Origin: Methanolinea sp. UBA275
Lineage (GTDB): Archaea; Halobacteriota; Methanomicrobia; Methanomicrobiales; Methanospirillaceae
NCBI GenBank assembly: GCA_002506105.1
Contig: DAWU01000028.1
Coordinates: 78,080 to 142,079 of the forward strand
Reading direction: 5' to 3'
DNA: 64,000 nucleotides
Shown piece after piece: positions 24,890 through 34,631 of the stretch. The number at the start of each line of letters is the position of its first letter. Position 1 is the first letter of the stretch. Below the pieces are notes generated by a model. That model did not search any database, was not told where the DNA came from, and worked only from the letters and a program-made list of their open reading frames with translations. The position numbers and the translations under genes were made by a program.

Positions 24890-26737
24890 TCAGCGGGAGA
24901 TAATCCCCGTTTTTTCAGTCCGATAATCTTTCAGCTCCGACAGACGTTCTTTAAAGGAAGATGATTGAATAGATCTGATAAGGGCATCAACACCTGGATC
25001 TTCCCGGGTTTCTTCTCGGATTACCAGCTCGTATGAATCGGTCCCTACAGGAAGGAACGATAACCCTGCTGACCGTGCAGACGCCTGGGTACACATTGCG
25101 GCATCTGCGTTGAAATTTGCCACCCTGCTTGCCAGCACTTCTGGGTTTTTTACTTCTTCGGCATATCCTTTGACGAGGCTTACAGGGATATTCTTGATCG
25201 CAAGAAGTGTATCGAGAAGGGTTCGGTTTGCGGTTCCTCGTTCGGTGTTCAGGATTGGAATCTCCCTGATATCGCTGAACTGTATCTCCTTTCTTGAGGC
25301 CAGACCAAGGGACTGTTCTGCGATGACAATTCTCAGAACCGGGCGGTTTTTCAATATCTTGAAGGGATCAGGAAGAGTGTGATCTTCGAGTAGAGGCAGG
25401 TGAATGGCAGCGGCATGGCATGTACCTGATCGGAGTGCCAGGATACCTCCAAGGTTGCCTGTTGGACAGCAACGGAGAACAATGCCCTGCTCAATCATAT
25501 GATCTGCAAGAATGTGAAGAAGAATACTCTGTGAACCAACAATGAACGGGGATTTGTCAATCCTCGCGGGGTTATCAAAGAGTGTTACATCGACCTCCTG
25601 CTGGATCTCAATCCCCTCAACGGACGAAGGGATATGCAGGTACCCGTTCGATCGGACAAGTGCACTCTGCACGCCGAATCCCCTGGAGAGCGGGAACACC
25701 ACATATTTCCCGTCAACCCTGCCAGCGGTAATCGGAACGAACTCGTCAAACCCAAGTTCAGAAGTCAGCCGTTGTGCGAGCTTTGCCCTCAATGAATACG
25801 TGGGATGGGGGGCCATCCCCCAATATTCCAGGAGCCGTGCGGCAAACTCTCGGACTATCGTCTGGGCAGCAACGGGGTATCCCGGCATTCCAAGGATAGG
25901 AACTTTTTCAACGATACCCATCATGACTGGTTTCCCGGGTTTGATGCCGACACCATGGAAGAGGAGCTTCCCTGTTTTCTTGAGAATTTCTTCCGTAAAA
26001 TCTGTCGTTCCGGCCGATGACCCGGCAGAGAGGAGGACCAGGTCATTCTCCCTCACAGCCTGCCGAAGCTGTTCTTCAATTTTATCCGGATCATCCGGTA
26101 CAATAGGATACCGGGTGCATGTCGCACCCATCCCGGAAAGGTAGGCTTCAGCAAAGAAATTGTTTGACTCGACGCTCTGTTCTGGGAGAGGCATCATGCC
26201 CAGCGGTACCAGCTCACTCCCAGTAGAAATGATTCCCACCCGAACGGCGAATACATTGACAAAAGGGATACCATAGGATGCCAGGGCCCCGATATCAATA
26301 GCCCGTATCCTGTGCCGGCGGGGAAGGATAAGATCCCCCTTTTTGATGTCCTCCCCTGCTGGCCTGATATACTGCCTTGGAGATGCAGGTTTTCTGATCA
26401 CCCATCTCCCCTCTTCATCCCAGACGTCCTCAATCATGATTACTGCATCATGAGGGGGCTGAACCGACTGACCGGTATTCACCCGGACAGCATTATGAAG
26501 TACAATCGGGGACTGATCAGAGGCAGCGGAGGTCCCCAACGAATGAACTGCAAGTCCGTCCATTGCTGCTACGTTTGTCCCTGGAACTGAGAATTTTGCA
26601 TACACCGGTTCTGCGGTTACCCTCCCTGCAGCGACATCCAGCAGTACTGTCTCGGTCCTGTTGGGGGGCTGGGCCGATTTTTTCATTCTTTCAAGGGCAT
26701 CAGTGAAAGAGATCAGGGAGAGATATCGCTTTGCCAT
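24890..26737 (-). CDS. moeA: Molybdopterin molybdotransferase MoeA fused to a periplasmic-binding-protein-like domain
   Basis: 615 residues. The first ~400 are MoeA, which inserts molybdate or tungstate into the pterin cofactor: LSAGSSAGTTDFTEEIL, GVGIKPGKPVMMG and GMPGYPVA are its signature segments. The remaining ~210 residues (from about 405) resemble the substrate-binding domain of LysR/ModA-type proteins (PFIVGSQSILLHILADHMIEQ...RCCPTGNLGGILALRSGTCHAAAIHL), a known archaeal fusion. It could sense or deliver oxyanion. AT-rich promoter region upstream. Confidence 0.93.
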   Translation of the reverse strand: MAKRYLSLISFTDALERMKKSAQPPNRTETVLLDVAAGRVTAEPVYAKFSVPGTNVAAMDGLAVHSLGTSAASDQSPIVLHNAVRVNTGQSVQPPHDAVIMIEDVWDEEGRWVIRKPASPRQYIRPAGEDIKKGDLILPRRHRIRAIDIGALASYGIPFVNVFAVRVGIISTGSELVPLGMMPLPEQSVESNNFFAEAYLSGMGATCTRYPIVPDDPDKIEEQLRQAVRENDLVLLSAGSSAGTTDFTEEILKKTGKLLFHGVGIKPGKPVMMGIVEKVPILGMPGYPVAAQTIVREFAARLLEYWGMAPHPTYSLRAKLAQRLTSELGFDEFVPITAGRVDGKYVVFPLSRGFGVQSALVRSNGYLHIPSSVEGIEIQQEVDVTLFDNPARIDKSPFIVGSQSILLHILADHMIEQGIVLRCCPTGNLGGILALRSGTCHAAAIHLPLLEDHTLPDPFKILKNRPVLRIVIAEQSLGLASRKEIQFSDIREIPILNTERGTANRTLLDTLLAIKNIPVSLVKGYAEEVKNPEVLASRVANFNADAAMCTQASARSAGLSFLPVGTDSYELVIREETREDPGVDALIRSIQSSSFKERLSELKDYRTEKTGIISR

Positions 26738-26998
26738 TGTATCGGAGTAATGCGGTGTGAAAAACCGTTGAGGTATTTTCCTGTTATAGATAAGTATTTT
26801 ATTTTTCTTAAATGTTCACTATTTTTTAACAGAAAAATGTGAAAATCCCAGATAAACGACAATTCATATGCATAAAACAACACTCACGATTCTCATGCGA
26901 TATACAAAGATAAAAGAGGTCGAGATACATGCATGTAAAATAAAAAATACCCATTTCGATAATAATTAAAGGTAATAAATTAATAAATTCCGTTATCT

Positions 26999-28420
26999 AT
27001 GAACAGCGAATTCCTGGAGACATGGGTTGAAATCCCGGAACCATGTTACAGGCTTGACCTGCGCCTGGGAATTCCCCGTTCAAGAGCTAATGGAGAACTG
27101 GAACAATGGATTGGAGATCAGGGACTCTGCCGGCATCCGGATCAGCATCCCTCCCTCATTCTCGCGGATCTCCTTACAGAACCAATGATCGATCCTGCCT
27201 ATATAATGTGGGCCGTGAAAAGGTCCGCGCTCACTTCTGGACCGGTGCAGGTTAAACTCAGCAGCGATAAGGAAAATCCGAAGCATGCGGAAACGCTGTC
27301 TTATATTATCAAGCCCAACAAAGGACTCTGTGAGTTTATCCGAGGGCTCTCTGATACCTTCTCCTTCGGGGGACCGGAGGGTTCAATGATCTCATGTATG
27401 GGTCAGACCATTTCGGGCATACTCCATCCGCTGCCCCCTGGGAACACACCATGGCGAGCACTCATCAGAATAGACCCGCGATCAAAGAATTCTCGAAAAA
27501 TCAATTTGCGAGAATCCCCGCCCCTGCAACTATCAAAAGTCAGGTATGACGCTCCGGCCGGGGAAAAAAATCACAGGGACCATAAAACCGGTAAAAATCC
27601 CAGGGATGGCAACCAGGAAAAACCACTCGTTTTTGATATTCTCAGAATTATCCTTCGGCGAGGTGAGACCCCAATTGCGGAGTATGATCTCTACCTTCAC
27701 ACCTGGCTCGCATATCCCGAATCTATAAGGGGTATCCACGAGCGAAGGGCCCTCCGGGAATTCAGGATCCAGCGGGGATACCAGATGACCCGGCCGGCCT
27801 GGAGCAAAAAAATTCAAACGTTCGTGATCAGCGACCTCCATCTCGGCCATCAAAATGCCATCCCGCGGTATAAAAGGCCATTTCCCATGTCAAAGATATC
27901 CGAGATGGACCGAGTTCTCATAAGGAACTGGAACTGGACTGTAAAGAATGAGGATACCGTTCTATTTCTCGGGGATCTCTCTTTCATGAGCCAGGAATCT
28001 CCCGAATCCTACTTAAAACGCCTGAATGGGCGAATCTTCTACCTTGAAGGGAATCATGATATCTATTACTCGTACATGTCGCATTGCCTCTTCATGAATT
28101 ATCACGGTATCCCGTTCCTCTTTATCCATGATCCGGAGGAGCTGGTGCGACCATTTGACGGATGGGTCGTTCATGGGCATGTCCACAACAAGAATCTCGC
28201 CGATTTTCCCTTCTTCAATCCCTATGAGAAGAGGGTGAACGTGAGTGCCGAGATGATAGGATATCGCCCCATACCACTCGATGAGATATTCAGGCTTGTG
28301 CAAGGAACCACAGATATTCTTGACTTCCGGAATGTACAGGCACCCGTAGCAGAAGAAAGGGATCCGGGTGCAGTAATCGGTCATGGCAAAGAAGACCCGG
28401 CCTCTGTTGTCCATTTTTGA
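26999..28420 (+). CDS. Metallophosphoesterase with unrecognised N-terminal domain
   Basis: 473 residues. The C-terminal half is a calcineurin-like metallophosphoesterase: ISDLHLGH (about 278-285), LGDLSFM, LEGNHDI and VVHGHVHNKN, all metal ligands intact. The N-terminal 270 residues are not assigned; they contain HPSLILAD and a conserved-looking stretch WLAYPESIRGIHERRALREFRIQRGYQM and might be related to 2'-5' RNA ligase-like (2H) proteins, which is tentative. A phosphate-hydrolysing role on a nucleotide or RNA is likely; substrate unknown. Confidence 0.75.
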   Translation: MNSEFLETWVEIPEPCYRLDLRLGIPRSRANGELEQWIGDQGLCRHPDQHPSLILADLLTEPMIDPAYIMWAVKRSALTSGPVQVKLSSDKENPKHAETLSYIIKPNKGLCEFIRGLSDTFSFGGPEGSMISCMGQTISGILHPLPPGNTPWRALIRIDPRSKNSRKINLRESPPLQLSKVRYDAPAGEKNHRDHKTGKNPRDGNQEKPLVFDILRIILRRGETPIAEYDLYLHTWLAYPESIRGIHERRALREFRIQRGYQMTRPAWSKKIQTFVISDLHLGHQNAIPRYKRPFPMSKISEMDRVLIRNWNWTVKNEDTVLFLGDLSFMSQESPESYLKRLNGRIFYLEGNHDIYYSYMSHCLFMNYHGIPFLFIHDPEELVRPFDGWVVHGHVHNKNLADFPFFNPYEKRVNVSAEMIGYRPIPLDEIFRLVQGTTDILDFRNVQAPVAEERDPGAVIGHGKEDPASVVHF

Positions 28421-28536
28421 AAGGTTATTGCGGGAAAAAGTACATGAAAAGACATTATCCCCTGCTAGCTCGATGAGATCACGGCCAGCGAATCTTGGAT
28501 CGCAGTATAAGAGGGAACAATACTCCGGTATAATAC

Positions 28537-29775
28537 TCAGAATGCAAGGATCCGCTGCTGATCAACATCAACACCTGGAGGCGGCAGCAGGAGAACCTGG
28601 CCGAGCTTATTAGGATGTATCGGACAGACACCCTTCATAAGAGCATTTCCCGCGATACCTCTTTCCTGTGATGAAGGAGTATACACGAAGTATTCAAGGT
28701 TATCCATGCGTGAGGTGGTTTCGATAATTGATTGCAGATCACAACCGGGCAACATTCCTGCCGGGGAGTCCTGGCCGGAAAGGGTGTAGACTCCCTCTTC
28801 GATGAATACGACCCTTGTTGCGATCCCCTGATGTGCACATGCGACAGCAAGAGTGATTGCTCCTTTGGTGAATTCAGTTCCATAAGGACTGTGGGTCGCG
28901 AGGATAACGAGGGAGGGTTTTTTATCTTGCAGAGGAGGCCCGACCCTGGGAATTTTCCGGTGAGTCACCACATCAATTGAAAAGGCGGTATGGGAGAGGA
29001 TCGGATGACCCCGGGTGAAGCGTGACACAATCTGGTCCAGGTTCTTGATCCCGGCGTGAGGAATAAGAGATGCCGACACTGCTTTTCCATTCGCTCCGGT
29101 ATATGTACTGTAACCACGAGAGGCGGCACTCTCCGGGCATAACAGATACAAGGGCGACAATCCATTTTTCACTGCGGAAGTATACACATCGAGGAGTGAT
29201 TCCCCGATATTTTCGTGATGTAAGGGCTTCTGATCGCGGTGCATGGTATGGACCCCATCAAGATAACCGTAGAATTCGGGGGAAATTCCTCTCCTGACAG
29301 CAGTCTGGAAGAGATCGATTACGCAAGAGTCAGAATAGTACATGTAGGGAGAATGCATATGGAGAAAACCGATTGATGACGATTCGGCGGGTATGCCTTT
29401 TAAATCCAGGAGGCAGTCCCAGATTGAACGCCCTATGGTGTCTTTTCCGGGATTAAAAGGAATTATCTGGTCAGGATATCTCACTCTGAAGGGTTCAATA
29501 GAGATCCTGCGCATGCGGAGGTCTTTCGGTTCGAAGATGCACTGGAAACAGGGCAATCTGAACAAGATCTCCCAGAATTGAAGATGCCGGCGGTCAATAA
29601 AACTGTAACATGCATCACCAAGAAGGAAGAACGTGAACAGGGGGGTGGGTGTCCTTGGATGGTGGTGAAAGCTATCAGGATAAAGCCGGGTACTGTAAAA
29701 TTTCAACAGTTCGACCAGCCATGAGAGCCTTTCCGTCGTCAGGCTCTCTGAAGTGAAGAATATATTTCCATTCAT
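28537..29775 (-). CDS. Protein with three DsrE/TusD-like domains
   Basis: 412-residue protein that appears to contain three DsrE-like alpha/beta domains: 1-95 (FFLLGDACYSF, with CFQC at 76-79), 132-260 (LYLLCPESAASRGY with Cys213 at the position of the sulfur-carrying TusD/DsrE Cys), and 285-412 (LVILATHSPYGTEFTKGAITLAVACAHQG, as in TusC/DsrF). DsrEFH/TusBCD act as a sulfur-transfer ring of separate small subunits; here one chain would hold three (inference from pattern, not alignment). Adjacent to the SagB-type gene. Likely cytosolic. Confidence 0.6.
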   Translation of the reverse strand: MNGNIFFTSESLTTERLSWLVELLKFYSTRLYPDSFHHHPRTPTPLFTFFLLGDACYSFIDRRHLQFWEILFRLPCFQCIFEPKDLRMRRISIEPFRVRYPDQIIPFNPGKDTIGRSIWDCLLDLKGIPAESSSIGFLHMHSPYMYYSDSCVIDLFQTAVRRGISPEFYGYLDGVHTMHRDQKPLHHENIGESLLDVYTSAVKNGLSPLYLLCPESAASRGYSTYTGANGKAVSASLIPHAGIKNLDQIVSRFTRGHPILSHTAFSIDVVTHRKIPRVGPPLQDKKPSLVILATHSPYGTEFTKGAITLAVACAHQGIATRVVFIEEGVYTLSGQDSPAGMLPGCDLQSIIETTSRMDNLEYFVYTPSSQERGIAGNALMKGVCPIHPNKLGQVLLLPPPGVDVDQQRILAF

Positions 29776-29912
29776 TGCACGAGAGTTCTGGACAACATAT
29801 CGGGGTATATTCTGTTTATCTCATATCCCCAGCACCGGTTCTATGATGAACAATAGCGAGGGTATTATGAAAATACCTCGGATCTGATATGATTTACACA
29901 ACCTGCCACATT

Positions 29913-30659
29913 TCAGAGTTCACGTTCGCGCCTTCCTACTGCCCCGACAAGCAATGGCCACTGACTTTTCGGGTCAAGGTTTGTGAGATGTATCATCATT
30001 TCATCATGAAAGAGATCGATGGGCTGAACATCGCACCCGATGCATGATGAGGCCATGATGAGTGCCTGGCATATATGGCCAGCCTCGATCAAGACACTCC
30101 GATATCCTCTGTTCCCTAACGCCCATGTTGAGCGGTAGGGAATTCCCACAAAGAGGAATGTGACCGCGGCCCTCGTGATGAGCTTGAAGTTCATGCACGC
30201 GGTACCCATGGCGAAGGGCAGATCTGAATCCAGCCGTTCAACGACGATCTGATGCGAAAGAGGGAGGTAGCGATAGAGTCCGGTCTCAAGACCCTCGACT
30301 TCGCCGGCTACAAAGTAGGTCTCGATCGGATACCTGAAACCACTTGAGGGGACATTGCGGGGCTTCGGAGCATCCCCTTCAGTTTTTCGAACTCCCTGTA
30401 TACACCAGAGCAGGAATGAGAGTTCTTTTAAGGTAATGGATGACCGTGAGAAGAATCCTGGCAGTTCCCAGTTCTCAAGTGCTTCACGGACTGGTATATC
30501 CTTGATCTTAATACGTTTCGGATTGGGCAGCTTGATTCGTTGGGCAGCATCCGGAACTGGTATTTCTTTCGGGGGTTCGGGGACCCGCAGGATGAGATCA
30601 ACAGTGGAAAAATCAGGATACCTGGTCTTTTCCAGGAATTCAATACCAGGGTTTTTCAT
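29913..30659 (-). CDS. SagB/ThcOx-type nitroreductase-family dehydrogenase
   Basis: 248-residue FMN protein of the nitroreductase family, SagB subtype: RSSITLKELSFLLWCIQGVR, RNVPSSGFRYPIETYFVAGEVEGLETGLYRY and GHICQALIMASSCIG are characteristic. SagB proteins oxidise azolines to azoles in peptide maturation, but this stand-alone form has no YcaO or precursor peptide nearby, so it may act in redox metabolism. It follows fwdC by about 80 bases in the same direction and may be part of the fwd transcript. Confidence 0.85.
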   Translation of the reverse strand: MKNPGIEFLEKTRYPDFSTVDLILRVPEPPKEIPVPDAAQRIKLPNPKRIKIKDIPVREALENWELPGFFSRSSITLKELSFLLWCIQGVRKTEGDAPKPRNVPSSGFRYPIETYFVAGEVEGLETGLYRYLPLSHQIVVERLDSDLPFAMGTACMNFKLITRAAVTFLFVGIPYRSTWALGNRGYRSVLIEAGHICQALIMASSCIGCDVQPIDLFHDEMMIHLTNLDPKSQWPLLVGAVGRREREL

Positions 30660-30738
30660 AAGGCCTCCTTAAGTAACAATAATTTTCGGTTGGAATGTGA
30701 CAGAATGTATATTCAGGAAAAAAGGGGGAAATCTGGGT

Positions 30739-31545
30739 TCATGCTGAGGCTTTGACATAGAGATTGGCGTAGATTTCCTTGCCTTTTGATTTCGGGTGCC
30801 GTTCCCCAAGGTCGCCGATATAATGCCTGAATGTTGCGCTCTCCCCGGCGATCTCTTTCTGGACCCTGTCGATTTCCTTGAATCCCGGGAGCATGTACTG
30901 GACATTTCCAAAAACATAGATATCGCCTTTCACCATCTGCCCACCGACGCGACCCTCAACATCACCCTTGATCACGACTGTACCACCCTCGGCATGGGTC
31001 GACACGTGGATGAATGCATTCTTGTCGATAATGATGGTGCCGCCGAGCATGAATGTTCCAATATCATTGCCAGCACTGCCATGTATATGGATTGTTCCCC
31101 CACGCATACCACGCCAGTCGCCACGGTATGCACATCCAACATAATTCCCTGCATTCCCATCGACCTCGATCTCACCTCCTTCCATGGCGATTCCACAGAA
31201 GGAGTCGACATTCCCTTTCACGTGGATCTTGCCGCCCTTCATCCATCCGCCTACATACATGTCTGCGTTGCCGTTGACGGTGATGGTTCCGACGGTCATC
31301 TTTGATCCTAAATATTTTACCCTCGAACAATCGCCGTCGATGAGAATATCCGTTTCAGCAGCTGTATTACCGGACGAACCGGTCACACTGAAGAAATCTC
31401 CTAGTTTCTCTCTTACCTTCCCTTCGAAGATTTCCAATTCGGCAATTTCTGCGGGAGTTTTACCTGCGAATGCATCGGGTGTGATATTGTTACATTCGAT
31501 AATGAGTTCAGGGGTCTTGAATGGTTTCAGTGTGATAGTCGCCAT
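30739..31545 (-). CDS. fwdC: Formylmethanofuran dehydrogenase subunit C
   Basis: FwdC/FmdC forms a right-handed beta-helix scaffold and resembles glutamate synthase's C-terminal domain. The repeated GG.I.V.GN pattern is visible over and over (GTITVNGNADMYVGGWMKGGKIHVKGNVD). The complex reduces CO2 with methanofuran to formyl-MFR, the first step of methanogenesis. Two bases separate it from fwdA. 268 residues, normal for the family. Confidence 0.95.
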   Translation of the reverse strand: MATITLKPFKTPELIIECNNITPDAFAGKTPAEIAELEIFEGKVREKLGDFFSVTGSSGNTAAETDILIDGDCSRVKYLGSKMTVGTITVNGNADMYVGGWMKGGKIHVKGNVDSFCGIAMEGGEIEVDGNAGNYVGCAYRGDWRGMRGGTIHIHGSAGNDIGTFMLGGTIIIDKNAFIHVSTHAEGGTVVIKGDVEGRVGGQMVKGDIYVFGNVQYMLPGFKEIDRVQKEIAGESATFRHYIGDLGERHPKSKGKEIYANLYVKASA

Positions 31546-31547
31546 GT

Positions 31548-33254
31548 TCAGGCCTCCACATCAATATCGATTACGAGTGGGTTCGGTGCAAGACTGTCCC
31601 AGACAGGGTAATTTCCTATTGCTACCGTGTAGTTCTTCAGGAATTTTTCATTGATGTCTCTCATGACCTGGGGGTTCTCCTTAACCTTCGCGTTTACCCA
31701 GACTGTCCTCTTGTTCCCATGGTTGGTAATTTCCCCGTCCTTGACCACGATCTGCCCGGACTTGATGAACCAGGCAGCACGCAGGAGCGCCTTCTCGATC
31801 ATCTCGGGATCGCTTGGCATGTTCTTCGGATCGAGGTTGAATACTCCGACGTTTGCATCAAGGCCTGCGCCAAGACCGCCATACATATGGGAGAGGCCGA
31901 GTGATTTCGCGGGACCGTTCCTGGTCATCTGTGCGACCTCGTATAACGTAAGCTCCCTGTCAATCCCGTGTATGTTGGTGGCATCGATCACCTTGTCGGT
32001 GTACTTGAATGACGCGAGGGTGGCCTCTCTGGCCTTCTGGCTCATCAGCCACTTGATGATACGCGGATACCTGATGAAGGGGCCGGCGTTCGGGTGGTCG
32101 GTGGTGATGAACGTGCGCATGGGATCCTTGGCATAGAGCCCGAGTTCAAGGCCGATAGCCCACTGGATGCCGCACACCTTGATGTTCTTGTCATATACGT
32201 ACGGTACGACACCGGCCGCGGTCTCGAGTTCGACGTCAACGTTTGCCCATTTCAGGTGATTCAGGTTGTTCAGGTGGTGCTCGAAGGGCCCGTCTGCCGT
32301 CATAGTGGTGGTCTCGTCGAGTGTAACACACCCGAGATCCACAGTGATATTCTTCTGGCTGTTTACATAATCCATGACTTCTTTGGCCTTTGATTCAAAA
32401 TTTGCCCACGAATCGCCGCCATAGGAGTGGAATTGGATATGTGTGGAATGCATGACAGTATCGCGGCCAAACTTATTCTTCGCTTTGACACCCTCGGCGA
32501 GTTTGAGGGAATCGAGGGTGACCGTATAGTTACCCGGGTCTCCCAGGCTGTTCTGGTGGATGTGGACGGAATGGGGCAGACCCAGGTACTCGTTGGTCTT
32601 GATGAGACCGGTGATGATCTCGGCAGGTGTGATATCATAGTACGGGACCGGATCGTTGATGCCAAGGCAGTTAAGTCCCCATGCCCATGCCGCGGTGCCA
32701 CCAGGATTGACGAGTTTTATACCGTATCCCTTGGTCGCGTTGATGATCCACGCCACGTAGGCAGCGGCGTTCTCGATCTCGTTGTTCTTCAGGTACTCCA
32801 TCACAAACCAGTTATTCGCAAAGACGGGGAGGGCAGCCTCGTCAATGATCGGGGTGTCGTGGATCTCCTCATGCACGTGGGGAGAATGAAGCGGGGGCAT
32901 GGCAGCCTCCATCACAAAGGCGTACCCCATCCGGGCATAGTCATACCCGGTCTTGAAGGTGCTCGGGATGGAGAATCCCATCTCCATGCGGTAGTGTTCT
33001 TGGGCATCCGGGCTCTTGAAGAGCTTGTCCTCAGGCCTCATCAGGCGGCCGGCATTCACTTTTGGCCCGGCGACGTGGGCGTGGACATCGACGGCCCCGG
33101 CCATGACCACTTTTCCCTTTGCATCGATTACCTTGGCGCCTGACCCTACCTTGTCGACAATTTTGTCGTCTTTTATAGCGATATCCATTACGTCGCCATT
33201 GATCTTGCGGGAGGGATCAATCACGAACCCGTTCTTAATCAGAATTTCTGCCAT
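31548..33254 (-). CDS. fwdA: Formylmethanofuran dehydrogenase subunit A
   Basis: Amidohydrolase-type subunit that condenses formate with methanofuran. DVHAHVAGPKVNAGRLMRPED holds the His pair of the binuclear zinc centre, with further ligands in HIHQNSLGDPGNY and HSTHIQFHSYGG. The catalytic tunnel delivers formate from FwdB. Met at 33254 begins MAEILIKNGFVIDPSR with CGGAG upstream; a frame reaching 33287 would overlap fwdB. The stop of fwdB lies one base before. Confidence 0.96.
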   Translation of the reverse strand: MAEILIKNGFVIDPSRKINGDVMDIAIKDDKIVDKVGSGAKVIDAKGKVVMAGAVDVHAHVAGPKVNAGRLMRPEDKLFKSPDAQEHYRMEMGFSIPSTFKTGYDYARMGYAFVMEAAMPPLHSPHVHEEIHDTPIIDEAALPVFANNWFVMEYLKNNEIENAAAYVAWIINATKGYGIKLVNPGGTAAWAWGLNCLGINDPVPYYDITPAEIITGLIKTNEYLGLPHSVHIHQNSLGDPGNYTVTLDSLKLAEGVKAKNKFGRDTVMHSTHIQFHSYGGDSWANFESKAKEVMDYVNSQKNITVDLGCVTLDETTTMTADGPFEHHLNNLNHLKWANVDVELETAAGVVPYVYDKNIKVCGIQWAIGLELGLYAKDPMRTFITTDHPNAGPFIRYPRIIKWLMSQKAREATLASFKYTDKVIDATNIHGIDRELTLYEVAQMTRNGPAKSLGLSHMYGGLGAGLDANVGVFNLDPKNMPSDPEMIEKALLRAAWFIKSGQIVVKDGEITNHGNKRTVWVNAKVKENPQVMRDINEKFLKNYTVAIGNYPVWDSLAPNPLVIDIDVEA

Positions 33255-33255
33255 G

Positions 33256-34629
33256 TTAGTGCTCCGAGGTGCTTGATGCTTTTGCATGCCCTTTTGCGGG
33301 TATCCACATCGGCTCTGTCTGGGTCAGCTCACACATACGGGTATACACCCGGTCAAAGAACTCCTCATCGCTCGGGACTCCTTCCGGTCCGTCGATGACT
33401 TTCTTGAACTGGATCGGCACGTTATCCATACGATACACGACACCAGCCTCCTCCACACCAACGACACGGACAGGTACATGGAGGTCTGATATCTCGCTTG
33501 CCATGCAGATATTCGGGTCCACGGCGATGAACGGGTGTTTCTTCACGTGCTTTATCGCGGCGATTGGCCAGTGGGCCCCGGCATCCGTGCCGACATTCAC
33601 AAAGCAGTCAACCTCGTCTCTCATGGCCAGGTCTACGGAACTGGTCTCACCAGGGTTCATGTGTGCGCGTGTACCCTTGGACAGGTCGATACAATAGGGG
33701 AACCCGAACTGCCATGACCAGACCTGGCCGGGGCCTGCAATATTATAGTGGCCCCGCATGGCCATAATCGAGGATTTTGTATGGGTGTTGAGGTCACGGG
33801 TCAGGCTTATCGCGATGTCGACGTTGTGGTTGCGCCCGTCGGTGTGTGTGCATCCCATGCCGAAGAAGATCATGACAAACCGTGCATTTCTCATCTTCTC
33901 TGCAGCTTCGATGATCATCTCCCTCTTGCACCCTGCGACTTCGGCAGGGATATCGTGACCACGGAGAACGGTCCGGAATGCGTCAAAGAGTTCGTAGTCA
34001 TGCCCCTGGTTGAGCATGAAGTGATAATCTGCCAGTTTTGCGGTATCGGTCTCTCTTGGATCGATAGAGATTATGGTCCGCTGCATTTGTCCTTTGGTTG
34101 TGAAGAATCCTCTTGGGAATATCGAGTAGCGCGAGGTATGTCTGGGGTGAGCATGCATCGGATTGCATCCCCAGAATACTACCACGTCCGCACGGTTCTT
34201 GACCTCTCCAAGGGTGCAACTGGGATAGCCGTTGTCGAATATAGCCAGGAAAGAAGGTCCGTGGCAGATAGAAGCACAATTGTCAAGGACGGCACCGGCT
34301 CTCTCCGCGACACGGGCGACAGCACTCATACCCTCGCAGTTGGTGGAACCAAATCCATAAATGAGAGGCTTTTTCGCTTTTATAAGGGCTTTTGCGGTAA
34401 AGTCAACGGCTTCATCGTAAGAGACCTCTTTCATGGATCCATCCGCCTGTCTCATGCGGGGTTTGGTCGGCCTGTCCGGACTCGACACATGGTGGAAGAT
34501 CTCGTTTCCAATCACACATGCATTCCTGGTCTCGAGGATTTTCTTTCCATCGTCAGACACAAGACATTCGATATCATCACAGGACGATCCACAATAGGGA
34601 CACCCGACACCGGTGATAAGCTTTGGCAT
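33256..34629 (-). CDS. fwdB: Formylmethanofuran dehydrogenase subunit B (Mo/W-pterin catalytic subunit)
   Basis: Reduces CO2 to formate at a molybdo- or tungstopterin. N-terminal cluster ligands CPYCGSSCDD, then the metal-ligand segment NCASICHGPS with Cys as the Mo/W ligand (no selenocysteine). FGMGCTHTDGRNHNVDIAISL and NVGTDAGAHWP are pterin-binding segments. 457 residues. Whether it uses Mo or W cannot be told from sequence; the nearby modABC genes fit either. It follows fwdD by two bases. Confidence 0.96.
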   Translation of the reverse strand: MPKLITGVGCPYCGSSCDDIECLVSDDGKKILETRNACVIGNEIFHHVSSPDRPTKPRMRQADGSMKEVSYDEAVDFTAKALIKAKKPLIYGFGSTNCEGMSAVARVAERAGAVLDNCASICHGPSFLAIFDNGYPSCTLGEVKNRADVVVFWGCNPMHAHPRHTSRYSIFPRGFFTTKGQMQRTIISIDPRETDTAKLADYHFMLNQGHDYELFDAFRTVLRGHDIPAEVAGCKREMIIEAAEKMRNARFVMIFFGMGCTHTDGRNHNVDIAISLTRDLNTHTKSSIMAMRGHYNIAGPGQVWSWQFGFPYCIDLSKGTRAHMNPGETSSVDLAMRDEVDCFVNVGTDAGAHWPIAAIKHVKKHPFIAVDPNICMASEISDLHVPVRVVGVEEAGVVYRMDNVPIQFKKVIDGPEGVPSDEEFFDRVYTRMCELTQTEPMWIPAKGHAKASSTSEH

Positions 34630-34631
34630 TG

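Noticed and set aside
29843..29886. Possible C/D box RNA: ATGATGA at 29843-29849 and CTGA near 29883
   Set aside because: The spacing is short, there are no convincing C'/D' boxes, and the ends do not pair.
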